Of a stretch of 64,000 nt of DNA, positions 1-8,073 are shown piece after piece; within the stretch, counting starts at the first letter, position 1, and each line of letters starts with the position of its first letter. The notes beneath the pieces are model-generated. The model saw nothing but the letters and a program-made list of their open reading frames with translations. It was not told where the DNA came from and did not search any database. The position numbers and the translations under genes were made by a program. The stretch spans positions 5,204-69,203 of the forward strand of contig NZ_JBHYDW010000006.1 of assembly GCF_051860475.1 (NCBI RefSeq), read 5' to 3'. The DNA is from Elioraea sp051860475. Its GTDB lineage: Bacteria; Pseudomonadota; Alphaproteobacteria; Acetobacterales; Acetobacteraceae.

Positions 1-3000
1 CGGGCATTCTGGGCAGGACGTTGACCTCGAAGCCGCGCATGCCCGCATCCGCCATGGTCACGACGCTGCCGGGCACGGCATGGCCGTTGACCGTGATCCC
101 CTCGATGTGCAGCGCCCGCTCGCCGAGATCCTGCCGGTACAGCACGGCGATCGGCACGGTCCCGGTGAAGTCGCCGCGCACGATCACCGTGTCGGCCACC
201 CCATCGGACTTCAGCGCCTGCGCCTCGATCGTGTGCCGCGCGGGGTAGGTCACGCCGGCGACCATCACGGCGTAGAACGCCGAGCCCTCGAACGGGGTCT
301 GCGAGATGCGGAACACCACCTCGTCCGGCCCCGACCCGAACACATGCATCGCCGGTTCGCGCGGCGTGGGCGGCGGCTCAGGTTCGGAGGGCGGTGGCGG
401 GGGTGGAGGGGGCGCCTCCGAGACCGGCGGCGGCGATGGCGGAGGCACGGAGGGCAGCGTGGCCGACAGGCCGATCATGGCGGTGTCGCCGGTCAGCAGC
501 AGATTCTTCTGGTCGACGGCGACGGCGAGGCCGTTGAACGTCGCCGACTGGATGAACAGGTTCCGATCCGCGCTCGTGTTGCCGTAATACGCGTCGTTGG
601 TGAACCGGATCGCGATCGTCGTGTTGGCGTCGAACTCGCCGCGGATGATCAGCGTGTCGGTCTCGTTCTTTGCGCGCAGCGCCGAGGCCACCTGCACGCC
701 GTCGAGCTGTACTCCGTCGACCAGCACGACATACTCGGCCGAGCCGTCGAACCAGGACTGGTTCAGCCGTACCACCACCTGATCGGCCCCCTCGCCCAGT
801 TCGACGGTCTTCGGCGTGAGCTCGGCAACCGGCGCGAGGAAGAAGATCGGCGCAACCTGCAACGGCGCCGTGGAAGGCGGCGGCGCCGGCACGCCGACCG
901 TCGCGGTCGAAACCGCGCCGTTGGAGAGCAGCCCCCATTGCGATACCGCAAGCGCCGCGCCGTTCATCTCGGCGGCATGGACGAAGATGTCGCGGCCCTT
1001 GTTCCAGCCGGCATGCGTGTCGTTCATGAACTTCAGCCCGACCGCGGTGCCGTCGGGGAAGCTGCCGCGCACGATCACGGTGTCGTACTCGCCATTGGCA
1101 AGCAGCGCGTTGACCGTCTGGCGCCCGCCGAGTTCCACGCCGTTGACCAGCACGACGTACTCGGACTTGCCCTGCCAGTAGTTCTGGTTGACCTGGAACA
1201 CCATCTCGTCCGGACCGCTGCCGACCACCACCGTCTTCGGCGTCAGGTCCGGGCGCTCGAAGGCGATCACGGCGGTCTCGTTCTGCGCCATCAGGCTCTT
1301 CTTCGGCGCGATGTCGAGCGTCTCGCCGTTGAGCGTGGCCGACTGCACGTACAGGTTCCGGTCGCGGCCATAGCCGTCGCTCAGGTCGTTGACGTAACGG
1401 ATCGCCAGCTTGACCGGACCGTCGGAGAAATGGCCGCGGATGATCAGCGTGTCGGTCTCGCCGGCGGAGCGGAACGCCGCGGCCTCCTGCACCCCGCCGA
1501 CCTGCTTGCCGTCGAGCAGCACGACGTACTTGGCGGAGTCGAGGTACCAGTCCTGGTTCAGCCGGATTACCACCTCGTCCGGCCCGTCGCCGAGCGCCAC
1601 CGTCTTCGGCGGCAGCGGGTCGATCTCGGGAATCGCGATGACGTTCGGCTCCGGCTTCACGAGCGCCGGCGGGCTGATCATCGTCCCGTCGGCCTTGAAC
1701 ACGAAATCCTGCGGCGTGTTGTTCGCGAGATAGGCGCGCGTCGGCAGATCCTCGCCGTTGTAGCTGATCGCGTTGACGTAGAGGTTGCGGTCGCGTGCGA
1801 GCGAGCCGAAATAGAGGTCGTTGGTCATCTGCACGCGCACGGTGACGGTGTCGCCGAAATCGCCGCGGATCGTCACGGTGTCGGCCTCGGCGAGCGACTT
1901 CAGCGCCGAGGCGGTGAACACGCCGCCCACCTGCTTGCCGTCGACGGAAATGACGTACTGGGCGCTGCCATTGAACCAGTCCTGCGAGATCTTCAGCACG
2001 ATCTCGTCGGGCCCCGTGCCGATCACGTGCGCGGCCGGCTTGTTCGCGGTGGTCGGGTAGAGCGGATCGTTCATGTAGAGATCGTGCAGCTCGCGGATCG
2101 TCACCGCGAACTGGGGCACGCGGACGTAGTTGTCGGTGCGCGCACCGGGCGGGGCGAGGGCGAGGAAGGTCTCGACCGCGTCGCGATAGCGCGCGTCGCC
2201 GGTGGCGGCGTAGGCCATGGTGAGGCCGCCCACCAGCATCCGGTGGTATTCCTGCTCGGTGTAGGTGAACGCCCCGTCGGCATAGGTGCCGGCGGCGCGC
2301 ATCACGTCCGCGACATCGCTCCAGCGGGTCAGCGGCGTGCCGTTCACGGCGGTCGGGATCGTGATCACCGCCGCGTTGTGCGGATCGAAGCCCTTGCTGG
2401 CCGAGTTGAGCGCGCCGAGCAGGAAGTTGGACATGAAGTCCAGCACCTGCAGCGCTTCCGTGCTGCCGCGCAGCGCGGAGAGCGCGACCACGCCGGCGAA
2501 CATGTTGGTCTGCCAGACCGGGATGTGATCGCCGTAGGCCGCGCTCGGAATGAACCCGGCGATCTCGCCATAGGTCGCGGTCCAGGCGTTGGCGTTGGCG
2601 AGAACCCAGTTCCAGTTGTCGGCGATCGTTTTGGTGAAGAACGCCGCCTCGGTGCTGCCGTCCTCGGCGATCCAGGCGGCGTGTTCGAGCTGGCGCATCG
2701 ACCAGGCGGCGCTGCGCAGCTGGGCGTCACGGATGACGATGCCCTCGCCGTTGCCGCGCACCGCCGGCCAGACATCCATCAGCGAGTGCGAGGCCTGGGT
2801 CATGACGTTGTCGTAGATCCAGCGCTCGCCCGTCAGCAGGTAGGGCACGAAGGAGAGGTCGGGCTGGTGCGCCCGGTCGGGCCCCCAGCCGGTGTCGGTG
2901 GAGACCTGCTGGGTGAGGCCGGTGGAGGCGCTGCTGCCGGGAGTGCCGGTGCCGCCGCGCCCGTCGGTCCAGAGCCGGGGATAGTGCTCGGTGGTGAGCA

Positions 3001-4054
3001 CCGTGCCGTTGGCCATGTCATAGAAGTTCCACGGCACGTAGCCGGCGACCTTGGCCTGGCCGAGCGCGTAGTCCGCCGCCGCGGCATCCTGGCTGATGAT
3101 CCAGGAGGCGTTCGGCGCGGTGGTGTAGCCGATGTCCGGCCGCCCGCCGGCATTGCCCATGGACTGGGCGACCCCGTGGTTCCAGAAGATCTCGCCCCAT
3201 TGGGGGTTGTTGGCGACCTGCTCGTAGTAGTGCCGCAGGTCTCCGGGGTTGATGACGAAGTCGGTGTCGTACTGGAAGATCGCTGCCGCAGCCTTCAGGT
3301 ACTCGATGTCGTGCTTGATGTTCAGCCAGCCTTCCTGCGGCGCGCCGAGGCCCTGGATGCCGTGCGCCTCGTTCGAGCTGAAGTCCAGGCTGACCCGCTG
3401 GTACTGACCATGGCTCAGGCCCTGCTCGAACACCGTCGCGCCGTCCAGCGTGACGGTGGCGACATAGTTGAGCCGCCCGCCGACCGCTTCCATCGCGCGG
3501 TCGTTGTTGAGCCCGACGGTGAAGCGGATCTCGCCATCGGCGTAGCCGGTGACGTCGAGCACCACGCGCAGCGAGGAGTTCTCGACCGGGATCTCGACGC
3601 GCGCCTGGGTCGCGAACGGGCCCTGCTGCCAGAACGACGCCGTGCCGGTCGCGATCGCCTGCGTGACGGCCGCGCCGATGTCGATGCCGAGCGGCGCCCG
3701 GCCGTCCTCGATCGCGAGCGTCAGGCTGGCGCTGTGCCCGGCAAGCACCTGCGCGAGCGAGACCGGCGCGGCCGGCGCTGCGGCCCCGCCGGCGAGCAGG
3801 GTCGCGGTCGCCTCCTGCCACGGCGCGAGCTCCGGCCGCTCCATGGTCAGCACCGCCATCTTCACCGACCCGTCGGGGTGGGTGTTGCGCACATCGACCT
3901 GCACCGCGACGAGCTGGCCGCCGATCTCGGCCAGCAACTGCTGGCCGGGCAGCAGGTCGCCGGCCTGGAAGGTCTGGCCGAAGGACGCGAAACCGCCCGC
4001 GAGGGTCAGCACGCCAGCATTCTGGAACGTCACCTGGGTGATCGGATCGGGCAT
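1..4054 (-). CDS. Giant polysaccharide-active protein with RIFT-barrel/toroid region and five CBM60-like repeats (C-terminus outside window)
   Basis: 1351 residues are visible without a stop and the gene runs off the window. The start is ATG at 4054 (MPDPITQVTFQNAG), with GGAG about 7 nt upstream; no Sec signal is apparent. Residues 1-235 resemble the N-terminal RIFT-barrel region of the PcRGLX/YetA type, with the signature HPDGSVKMAVL. Residues about 240-670 look like an alpha/alpha-toroid region (GGRPDIGYTT, DRAHQPDLSFVPYLLTGER) shared with the product at 29701. Five repeats follow at about 673-771, 814-912, 938-1034, 1078-1175 and 1235-1326. Each has GPDE..., a Tyr/Trp-rich strand, a VDG turn, DT-I-RG-F and DRNLYV...NG, which match the calcium-dependent xylan-binding CBM60 type. 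A Pro-rich linker precedes the fifth. Likely role: binding and possibly cleaving the EPS or a plant-type glycan. The enzymatic activity is inferred. Confidence 0.8.
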   Translation of the reverse strand, partial: MPDPITQVTFQNAGVLTLAGGFASFGQTFQAGDLLPGQQLLAEIGGQLVAVQVDVRNTHPDGSVKMAVLTMERPELAPWQEATATLLAGGAAAPAAPVSLAQVLAGHSASLTLAIEDGRAPLGIDIGAAVTQAIATGTASFWQQGPFATQARVEIPVENSSLRVVLDVTGYADGEIRFTVGLNNDRAMEAVGGRLNYVATVTLDGATVFEQGLSHGQYQRVSLDFSSNEAHGIQGLGAPQEGWLNIKHDIEYLKAAAAIFQYDTDFVINPGDLRHYYEQVANNPQWGEIFWNHGVAQSMGNAGGRPDIGYTTAPNASWIISQDAAAADYALGQAKVAGYVPWNFYDMANGTVLTTEHYPRLWTDGRGGTGTPGSSASTGLTQQVSTDTGWGPDRAHQPDLSFVPYLLTGERWIYDNVMTQASHSLMDVWPAVRGNGEGIVIRDAQLRSAAWSMRQLEHAAWIAEDGSTEAAFFTKTIADNWNWVLANANAWTATYGEIAGFIPSAAYGDHIPVWQTNMFAGVVALSALRGSTEALQVLDFMSNFLLGALNSASKGFDPHNAAVITIPTAVNGTPLTRWSDVADVMRAAGTYADGAFTYTEQEYHRMLVGGLTMAYAATGDARYRDAVETFLALAPPGARTDNYVRVPQFAVTIRELHDLYMNDPLYPTTANKPAAHVIGTGPDEIVLKISQDWFNGSAQYVISVDGKQVGGVFTASALKSLAEADTVTIRGDFGDTVTVRVQMTNDLYFGSLARDRNLYVNAISYNGEDLPTRAYLANNTPQDFVFKADGTMISPPALVKPEPNVIAIPEIDPLPPKTVALGDGPDEVVIRLNQDWYLDSAKYVVLLDGKQVGGVQEAAAFRSAGETDTLIIRGHFSDGPVKLAIRYVNDLSDGYGRDRNLYVQSATLNGETLDIAPKKSLMAQNETAVIAFERPDLTPKTVVVGSGPDEMVFQVNQNYWQGKSEYVVLVNGVELGGRQTVNALLANGEYDTVIVRGSFPDGTAVGLKFMNDTHAGWNKGRDIFVHAAEMNGAALAVSQWGLLSNGAVSTATVGVPAPPPSTAPLQVAPIFFLAPVAELTPKTVELGEGADQVVVRLNQSWFDGSAEYVVLVDGVQLDGVQVASALRAKNETDTLIIRGEFDANTTIAIRFTNDAYYGNTSADRNLFIQSATFNGLAVAVDQKNLLLTGDTAMIGLSATLPSVPPPSPPPVSEAPPPPPPPPSEPEPPPTPREPAMHVFGSGPDEVVFRISQTPFEGSAFYAVMVAGVTYPARHTIEAQALKSDGVADTVIVRGDFTGTVPIAVLYRQDLGERALHIEGITVNGHAVPGSVVTMADAGMRGFEVNVLPRMP

Positions 4055-4264
4055 TCGTGTCTCCGGGCTCTCGGCAGTCGGGGGGGCCCGAGGCGCCGGA
4101 GTGGCACACCCGGGAACGGGGGGGTCCGAGACGCCATGCGTAACGCGGTCTGTCAGACTGGCGTCAGCGCCTGACGATGAATTCTCGCTACGGTTGTCGG
4201 CTTGGAGCCTGACTGTGGCGAGAACAAGGTGGCTCCCCCTGCGGACAACGCCGCGCGGAACGGC
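4055..4264. other. Intergenic gap, 210 bp
   Basis: This spacer separates the giant CBM60 gene from the upstream glycosyltransferase gene on the same strand. I see a ribosome site for the 4054 start (GGAG) but no sigma-54 box, no 17-bp PEP-CTERM motif and no convincing terminator. Confidence 0.4.
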
Positions 4265-5473
4265 CTACGCCGTCAGCACCGCGTCCAGGCGCCGGAGCGT
4301 GGCCGCCCAGTCATGCGCGGCCCGGACGGCCGCGCGCGCGGCCGTGCCGAGCCGCGGATGCGCCCCGTCCAGCACCGAGGCGACGGCGGCAGCGGTCGCC
4401 GCCGCACCCTCCGCCACCAGCAGGTCCTGGCCCGGGACAGCGCGGACACCCTCGAACGCCGCCGGGGTCGCGACCACGGGCCGGGCCATCGCCATCGCCT
4501 CCAGCACCTTGTTCTGGATGCCGCGCGCGATCGCGAGCGGCGCAACCGCGACCGCGGCATGCGCCAGATACGGGCGCACATCCGGCACCGTGCCTGTCAC
4601 GTGCACGCCGGGCAGGGAGGCAAGCGCCTGCACTGCCGGCGCAGGGTTCGCACCGACGATCCAGAACGAGGGCGGCGGCGCGCGGCGGCGCAGGAGCGGC
4701 AGCACGGACGCGGCGAACCATGCCACCGCCTCGACATTCGGGCGGTAGCCCATGGTGCCGGTGAACACGATCGGCACGACCCCGTCCGGGTAGGGGCTCG
4801 GCCAGTCGTGCGCGGGATCGAACCGGGCGAGATCCACCCCGTTCTCGACCCAATCGACGCGCCCCGCACAGTCGGGCGCGAGCGTGACGAAGTGCCGCGC
4901 CTCCTCCTCGGAGACGAACAGGGTGCGGTCGAAGTCGAGGGCGGCGCGCCGCTCGAGGCCGAGCAACGTGCGCGCCTCGCGCGCCCAGACGAGCCGCATC
5001 GGCGGCTTCGCCCCGGCGGCGTAGGCCTGCCACTTGGCCGAATCGACGTCGACCATGTCGAGCACGCGTCGGAAGTCCGGCCGGTGCGCCTCGGGTCCCA
5101 TCACGTAGGGCGCCATGGCCGAGGAATAGACCAGGGCCGCGTCCCAGCGGCGGTCGCACAGCCCCTGACGGACCCAGGCGGCGAGCATGGGGTGGTGGAA
5201 CCAGCCGAGCGAGAGCGGCTGGCCGGGCCGCAGCCGGGTCAGTGCCCGTGCCGCTGCCTGCCACCGGCCGCGCAGCCGCTGCGCCTCGACATGGGCGCAG
5301 CGGGCGCGGAGCGTCGCGAGGTGGTCGAGGTCGCGCGGGTCATCGACCAGGCAGCCGAGCTCCACCGTCCAGGAGCCGGCGAGGTGGTCGAGCATGTGCC
5401 AGGCGCGGATCTTCTCGCCCTTGTCGGGCGGATAGGGGATGCGGTGGGCCAGGAAGAGCAGGCGGCGGGGCAT
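4265..5473 (-). CDS. PEP-CTERM/EPS-associated sugar transferase (GT4-like, TIGR03087 type)
   Basis: The 402-residue product starts MPRRLLFLAHRIPYPPDKGEKIRAW, the typical opening of the TIGR03087 (Stp1) family found in exosortase-linked EPS loci. The N-terminal acceptor half runs to about residue 200. The donor half contains the nucleotide-sugar region VPIVFTGTMGYRPNVEAVAWF and an E-x7-E-like segment near VLEAMAMARPVVATPAAFEG. The enzyme is predicted to be cytoplasmic and to transfer a sugar from an activated nucleotide sugar to the lipid-linked EPS intermediate; the sugar cannot be read from sequence. It lies upstream of the CBM60 gene on the same strand. Confidence 0.85.
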   Translation of the reverse strand: MPRRLLFLAHRIPYPPDKGEKIRAWHMLDHLAGSWTVELGCLVDDPRDLDHLATLRARCAHVEAQRLRGRWQAAARALTRLRPGQPLSLGWFHHPMLAAWVRQGLCDRRWDAALVYSSAMAPYVMGPEAHRPDFRRVLDMVDVDSAKWQAYAAGAKPPMRLVWAREARTLLGLERRAALDFDRTLFVSEEEARHFVTLAPDCAGRVDWVENGVDLARFDPAHDWPSPYPDGVVPIVFTGTMGYRPNVEAVAWFAASVLPLLRRRAPPPSFWIVGANPAPAVQALASLPGVHVTGTVPDVRPYLAHAAVAVAPLAIARGIQNKVLEAMAMARPVVATPAAFEGVRAVPGQDLLVAEGAAATAAAVASVLDGAHPRLGTAARAAVRAAHDWAATLRRLDAVLTA

Positions 5474-5673
5474 CGGCGCCCCTTACAGCATGTCCGTTGC
5501 CCCGGGCCTACCGCCGCGCGCGGCGCAGTCCCGCGAGGATCCCCGCGTTCGGCACACCCTCGGCGTCTAGCAGGGCTGCGAAGCCCGGCGCGATCGCCAC
5601 CACGCCGCCCGGCAACAGGTCGGCGAAGCCCGCGAAGGTGAAGGCCACACCGCTGCCCGCATGGGCGATCCCG

Positions 5674-5908
5674 CCCGCGCCCGCGCAGCTCCTCCGCGGT
5701 GCTGACCAGGTGCCGCAGGTCGCGGCCGAGGCGGTCCAGTCGCCACAGCACGAGCGTGTCGCCGGGCCGCAGCGCCTTGAGACACGCGGCAAGGCCTGGC
5801 CGGTCGTCGTGCCGGCCGGAGGCGAGATCCTGATAGATGCGCCCCGCGTCCACGCCGGCGGCGAGCAGCGCGTCGTACGGCGGGGCGAGCGTCGGCGCGG
5901 AGTTACCC
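5674..5908 (-). pseudogene. Serine recombinase (resolvase) N-terminal-domain remnant
   Basis: The minus strand encodes about 78 in-frame residues matching the middle of a resolvase catalytic domain: GRIYQDLASGRHDDRPGLAA, then LRPGDTLVLWRLDRLGRDLRHLV, then STAEELRGRG. The segment with the catalytic serine (YARVST) is missing upstream. After ELRGRG the match stops and the frame runs into unrelated sequence, so the 3' half is lost too. It resembles the corresponding part of the intact recombinase at 37946 (GRPALGRLLARIGRGDTLVVARLDRLARSL) but is clearly diverged. It is probably a scar of an old integration or resolution module. Confidence 0.7.
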
Positions 5909-5926
5909 CCGCCCAGTCGGGTTCCC

Positions 5927-7096
5927 TCAGCCGATACGGACGCGCCGCGTCACCTGCCCGTTGCTCTCCCAGTAGGTGCGCTTGTTGGCGATCAACGGGT
6001 CGTCCATCGCCGGCTGCACCCGCCCCGCGGCGTCGGTCGCCCGCGACGTGACCGCGTGCTCGCCCGGCCTCGGGTCGGCCCACTCCAGCGACCAGATCTT
6101 CCACGCGAACTCGGCGTCCTCGGTGCGGTCGATGACGGCCGGCACCCACGCGCCGCCGTCGATCTGCACCTCGACCCGCGCCACGTCGCCGCCCCACGCC
6201 GCGCCGACGATCCGGTGCCGCCCCTCCAGCCGCGTGACCCTCGCCGGCGCGGACTTGAGCAGCGCCCGCCCCACCGAGGTCTCCACGCCCACCATCCGCC
6301 CGTTGCGCGGCTCCTCCCGGAGGGTCACGTAGTCCCGCGCCATGAACCGGCCCATGTAGCGCCGGTCGCGCACCTCGATCCGCTCAAGCCACTTCACGTT
6401 GGCGATGCCGTACCAGCCCGGCGCGATCAGCCGCAGCGGGAATCCGTTCGCCTGGGGCAGCGGCACCCCGTTCATCTCGTAGCAGAGCAGGTTCTGCGGG
6501 CTCATCGCGTCGGCGAGTGACATGCTGCGGGCGAAGTGCTGCCGCGTCCGGACCGTGCGCACCACCTCCTCTCCGGTGTCGGCGCCGAAGAACACCACCT
6601 CGATGCCGTCCCGCAGCACCCCGGCCTCCTCCAGGACCGCGGCGAGCGGCGTGCCCGCCCACCGGGCGTTGCCGATGCCGCCGACGAAGAAGGGCGGGCC
6701 GTGATTGCCGGCGCACTCCAGCGTGAATACGACTTCGCGCCGCGGCCGGGCCTTGATCTCGGCGAGCGAGAAGGTGCGCGGTCGTTGGACGCGGCCGGAA
6801 AGCTCCAGCTTCCAGGATGCCTCGTCGAGCGCCGGCCAGTCGTAGTGCCCGATCTGGAAGAATCTCTCGTTGGGGGTGATCCAGGAGCCGAGTTCCTCCC
6901 AGCGAAGGACGTTGCGGACGACGTCGGGCACCGGGTTGGCCGCCGGCTGGTCGAGCCAGGGCAGGACCTCCTCGCCGGTCCTGCTCGGGAAGGCCCAGGC
7001 GGGGACCGCGGCGTGAGCGAGCGCCAGCCCCGTGAGCGTCGCCGCGGCGCCCCCGCGGGCCAGAAGGTCCCTGCGCAGCATGCCTTCGGTGTTCAT
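5927..7096 (-). CDS. Sulfite oxidase-like molybdopterin oxidoreductase, Tat-exported
   Basis: The 389-residue product starts at ATG 7096 behind GAGGAGG. It has a twin-arginine leader (MNTEGMLRRDLLARGGAAA) and a predicted cleavage after AWA. The mature part has the sulfite oxidase fold: a molybdopterin domain at about residues 75-260 with LECAGNHG, whose cysteine is the expected Mo ligand, and the cofactor region FPLRLIAPGWYGIANVKWL. A dimerisation (Mo-co) domain follows, with VEVQIDGGAWVPAVI and FAWKIWSLEWADPRPGEH. It should oxidise sulfite or a related substrate in the periplasm. No partner cytochrome gene is adjacent. Its neighbours are gene remnants, so it looks like a passenger of the plasmid and not part of EPS synthesis. 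Confidence 0.88.
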   Translation of the reverse strand: MNTEGMLRRDLLARGGAAATLTGLALAHAAVPAWAFPSRTGEEVLPWLDQPAANPVPDVVRNVLRWEELGSWITPNERFFQIGHYDWPALDEASWKLELSGRVQRPRTFSLAEIKARPRREVVFTLECAGNHGPPFFVGGIGNARWAGTPLAAVLEEAGVLRDGIEVVFFGADTGEEVVRTVRTRQHFARSMSLADAMSPQNLLCYEMNGVPLPQANGFPLRLIAPGWYGIANVKWLERIEVRDRRYMGRFMARDYVTLREEPRNGRMVGVETSVGRALLKSAPARVTRLEGRHRIVGAAWGGDVARVEVQIDGGAWVPAVIDRTEDAEFAWKIWSLEWADPRPGEHAVTSRATDAAGRVQPAMDDPLIANKRTYWESNGQVTRRVRIG

Positions 7097-7166
7097 CGCT
7101 CGCCTCCTCGGTTCCACGGCCGGATGAGGCCCGGCGGTGCACGCGGCGGCTATCCGCTTTCGGTCA

Positions 7167-7445
7167 GCCCATCCGCGGACGGCCAGATTCTTCATCGCCG
7201 GGCGGTACGGCGCCGCCGCGCTCTGGCTGCGGAAGGAAGTGCTGGCGAACCCCGCCGCCGCCTGGGTCAACCGCCAGCTCGCCGCGAACTACGCCCTGCT
7301 CGGCGACCGCCCCGCCGCGCTCGGCGCGATGTGCCGCGCATACCCGGACGCCACGGTGGACAGCGTCGCGGCGGTCCCCCCGCCCATCGCCGCGTGCCGC
7401 GAGCGAACCGTCGAGACGCTGGCCGGGCGCGGCCTGCCCCGCTGA
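7167..7445 (+). pseudogene. C-terminal TPR remnant (adenylate-cyclase/TPR-type protein)
   Basis: About 90 residues (FIAGRYGAAALWLRKEVLAN, then VNRQLAANYALLGDRPAALG, then RERTVETLAGRGLPR) have the look of the last TPR units and terminal tail of class III cyclase/TPR fusion proteins, whose usual ending is LR.AGLP. There is no cyclase domain, no plausible start and no ribosome site, and the upstream DNA is the promoter side of the oxidase gene. I call it a 5'-truncated remnant. Confidence 0.45.
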
Positions 7446-7520
7446 CCGGGGTGCGCGGCCGCGCGGCAAGGCCTTCGACGCCCGCCGTACCGACCCCTAG
7501 GCGCCCGGCCGGAGCCCGCC

Positions 7521-7634
7521 GTGGCGTGCACGCGGAACTGGGAGCAGTGCAAGCGCCTGCCTGCCGGCCCCGCCAGGGCGCTGCTCAGGATCCTCGATCG
7601 CGCGCCGGAGGCGGCGCTCGCAGCCCTTGGCTGA
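7521..7634 (+). pseudogene. C-terminal remnant of a helix-turn-helix antitoxin
   Basis: The frame beginning GTG at 7521 encodes about 37 residues, RNWEQCKRLPAGPARALL then RILDRAPEAALAALG, followed by TGA. This matches the conserved tail of XRE-type antitoxins of HigA/NadS kind (R-NWEQG-R-P-GPAR-LLR-I). The upstream helix-turn-helix and any toxin gene are missing. It lies between the TPR remnant and the small membrane peptide, in a zone that looks like accumulated scrap. Confidence 0.55.
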
Positions 7635-7808
7635 CGCTTGCGTAGGCAAGCCAAAAGATGATTGTGACAACAGCGTTCAAGAAATCTCTCGCTTAAAATG
7701 TAGAAACTCGGTCGAAACAGCATGTTAGCCGGCCCTTAGCCGGACCCCGGCCTTCATCCAACTGTCATCAAAATGCAATCGGAGAGTCTCGGACCGCACG
7801 TAGAACGA

Positions 7809-7835
7809 GGGCGCGGCCTGCGTAAGGCCGCGCCC
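7809..7835 (+). other. Perfect 10-bp inverted repeat just upstream of a strong ribosome site
   Basis: GGGCGCGGCC (7809-7818), a 7-nt loop, and GGCCGCGCCC (7826-7835) form a perfect hairpin. The Shine-Dalgarno AAGGAGGT begins about four bases after the stem and serves the ATG at 7854. The stem would sit in the mRNA leader and could block or stage ribosome loading. Confidence 0.6.
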
Positions 7836-7853
7836 TGGAAGGAGGTCAAAAAG

Positions 7854-7961
7854 ATGAGCCCCTTTGAGGCCATCACTGTAAGCCTTCTAGGCCTAGGGGT
7901 CCTCTGCCGAGCCCTCGACATCTACCTGAAGTGGAAGACCGGCAGCGGCTCAAAGTCCTAG
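7854..7961 (+). CDS. 35-residue single-span membrane peptide (holin-like-toxin appearance)
   Basis: The product is MSPFEAITVSLLGLGVLCRA followed by LDIYLKWKTGSGSKS. It is preceded by AAGGAGGT with ideal spacing and followed by a strong hairpin, so it reads as a real, well-translated monocistronic gene. One hydrophobic helix spans about residues 5-24 and the tail is basic. The opening M-S-x-F-E-A-I-x-x-x-L-x-x-x-G resembles the tiny Hol_Tox/type I toxin peptides known mainly in Firmicutes; that resemblance is by eye only. An alternative is a small structural membrane protein. An in-frame upstream ATG (7773) would place the hairpin and ribosome site inside the coding sequence, so I reject it as the start. 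Confidence 0.6.
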   Translation: MSPFEAITVSLLGLGVLCRALDIYLKWKTGSGSKS

Positions 7962-7967
7962 GGTGGG

Positions 7968-7996
7968 GGTCCCCCCTTTGTGCAGAAGGGGGGACC
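7968..7996 (+). terminator. Hairpin terminator after the small peptide gene
   Basis: GGTCCCCCCTT (7968-7978), a 7-nt loop, and AAGGGGGGACC (7986-7996) form a perfect 11-bp stem starting 7 nt after the stop codon. The 3' side has only a short T tract (TT), so termination may be partial. Confidence 0.65.
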
Positions 7997-8073
7997 TTCC
8001 AGGCGGTCTATTACCGCACACTACTCGCGCTGGGCAATACGATCTCCTAGCAGCGGGAAGGAGGACGAGCACC

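Noticed and set aside
80..4174. A 1364-codon plus-strand open frame opposite the CBM60 protein
   Set aside because: Its translation is an Arg/His/Gly-rich string with no domain, the usual antisense shadow of a GC-rich gene. The minus-strand reading has clear repeats and domains.
5508..5680. A lamin-tail-like protein fragment (AFTFAGFADLLPGGVVAIAP) continuing from the recombinase remnant
   Set aside because: The resemblance is faint, there is no start codon, and the frame differs from the recombinase remnant; not supportable by eye.
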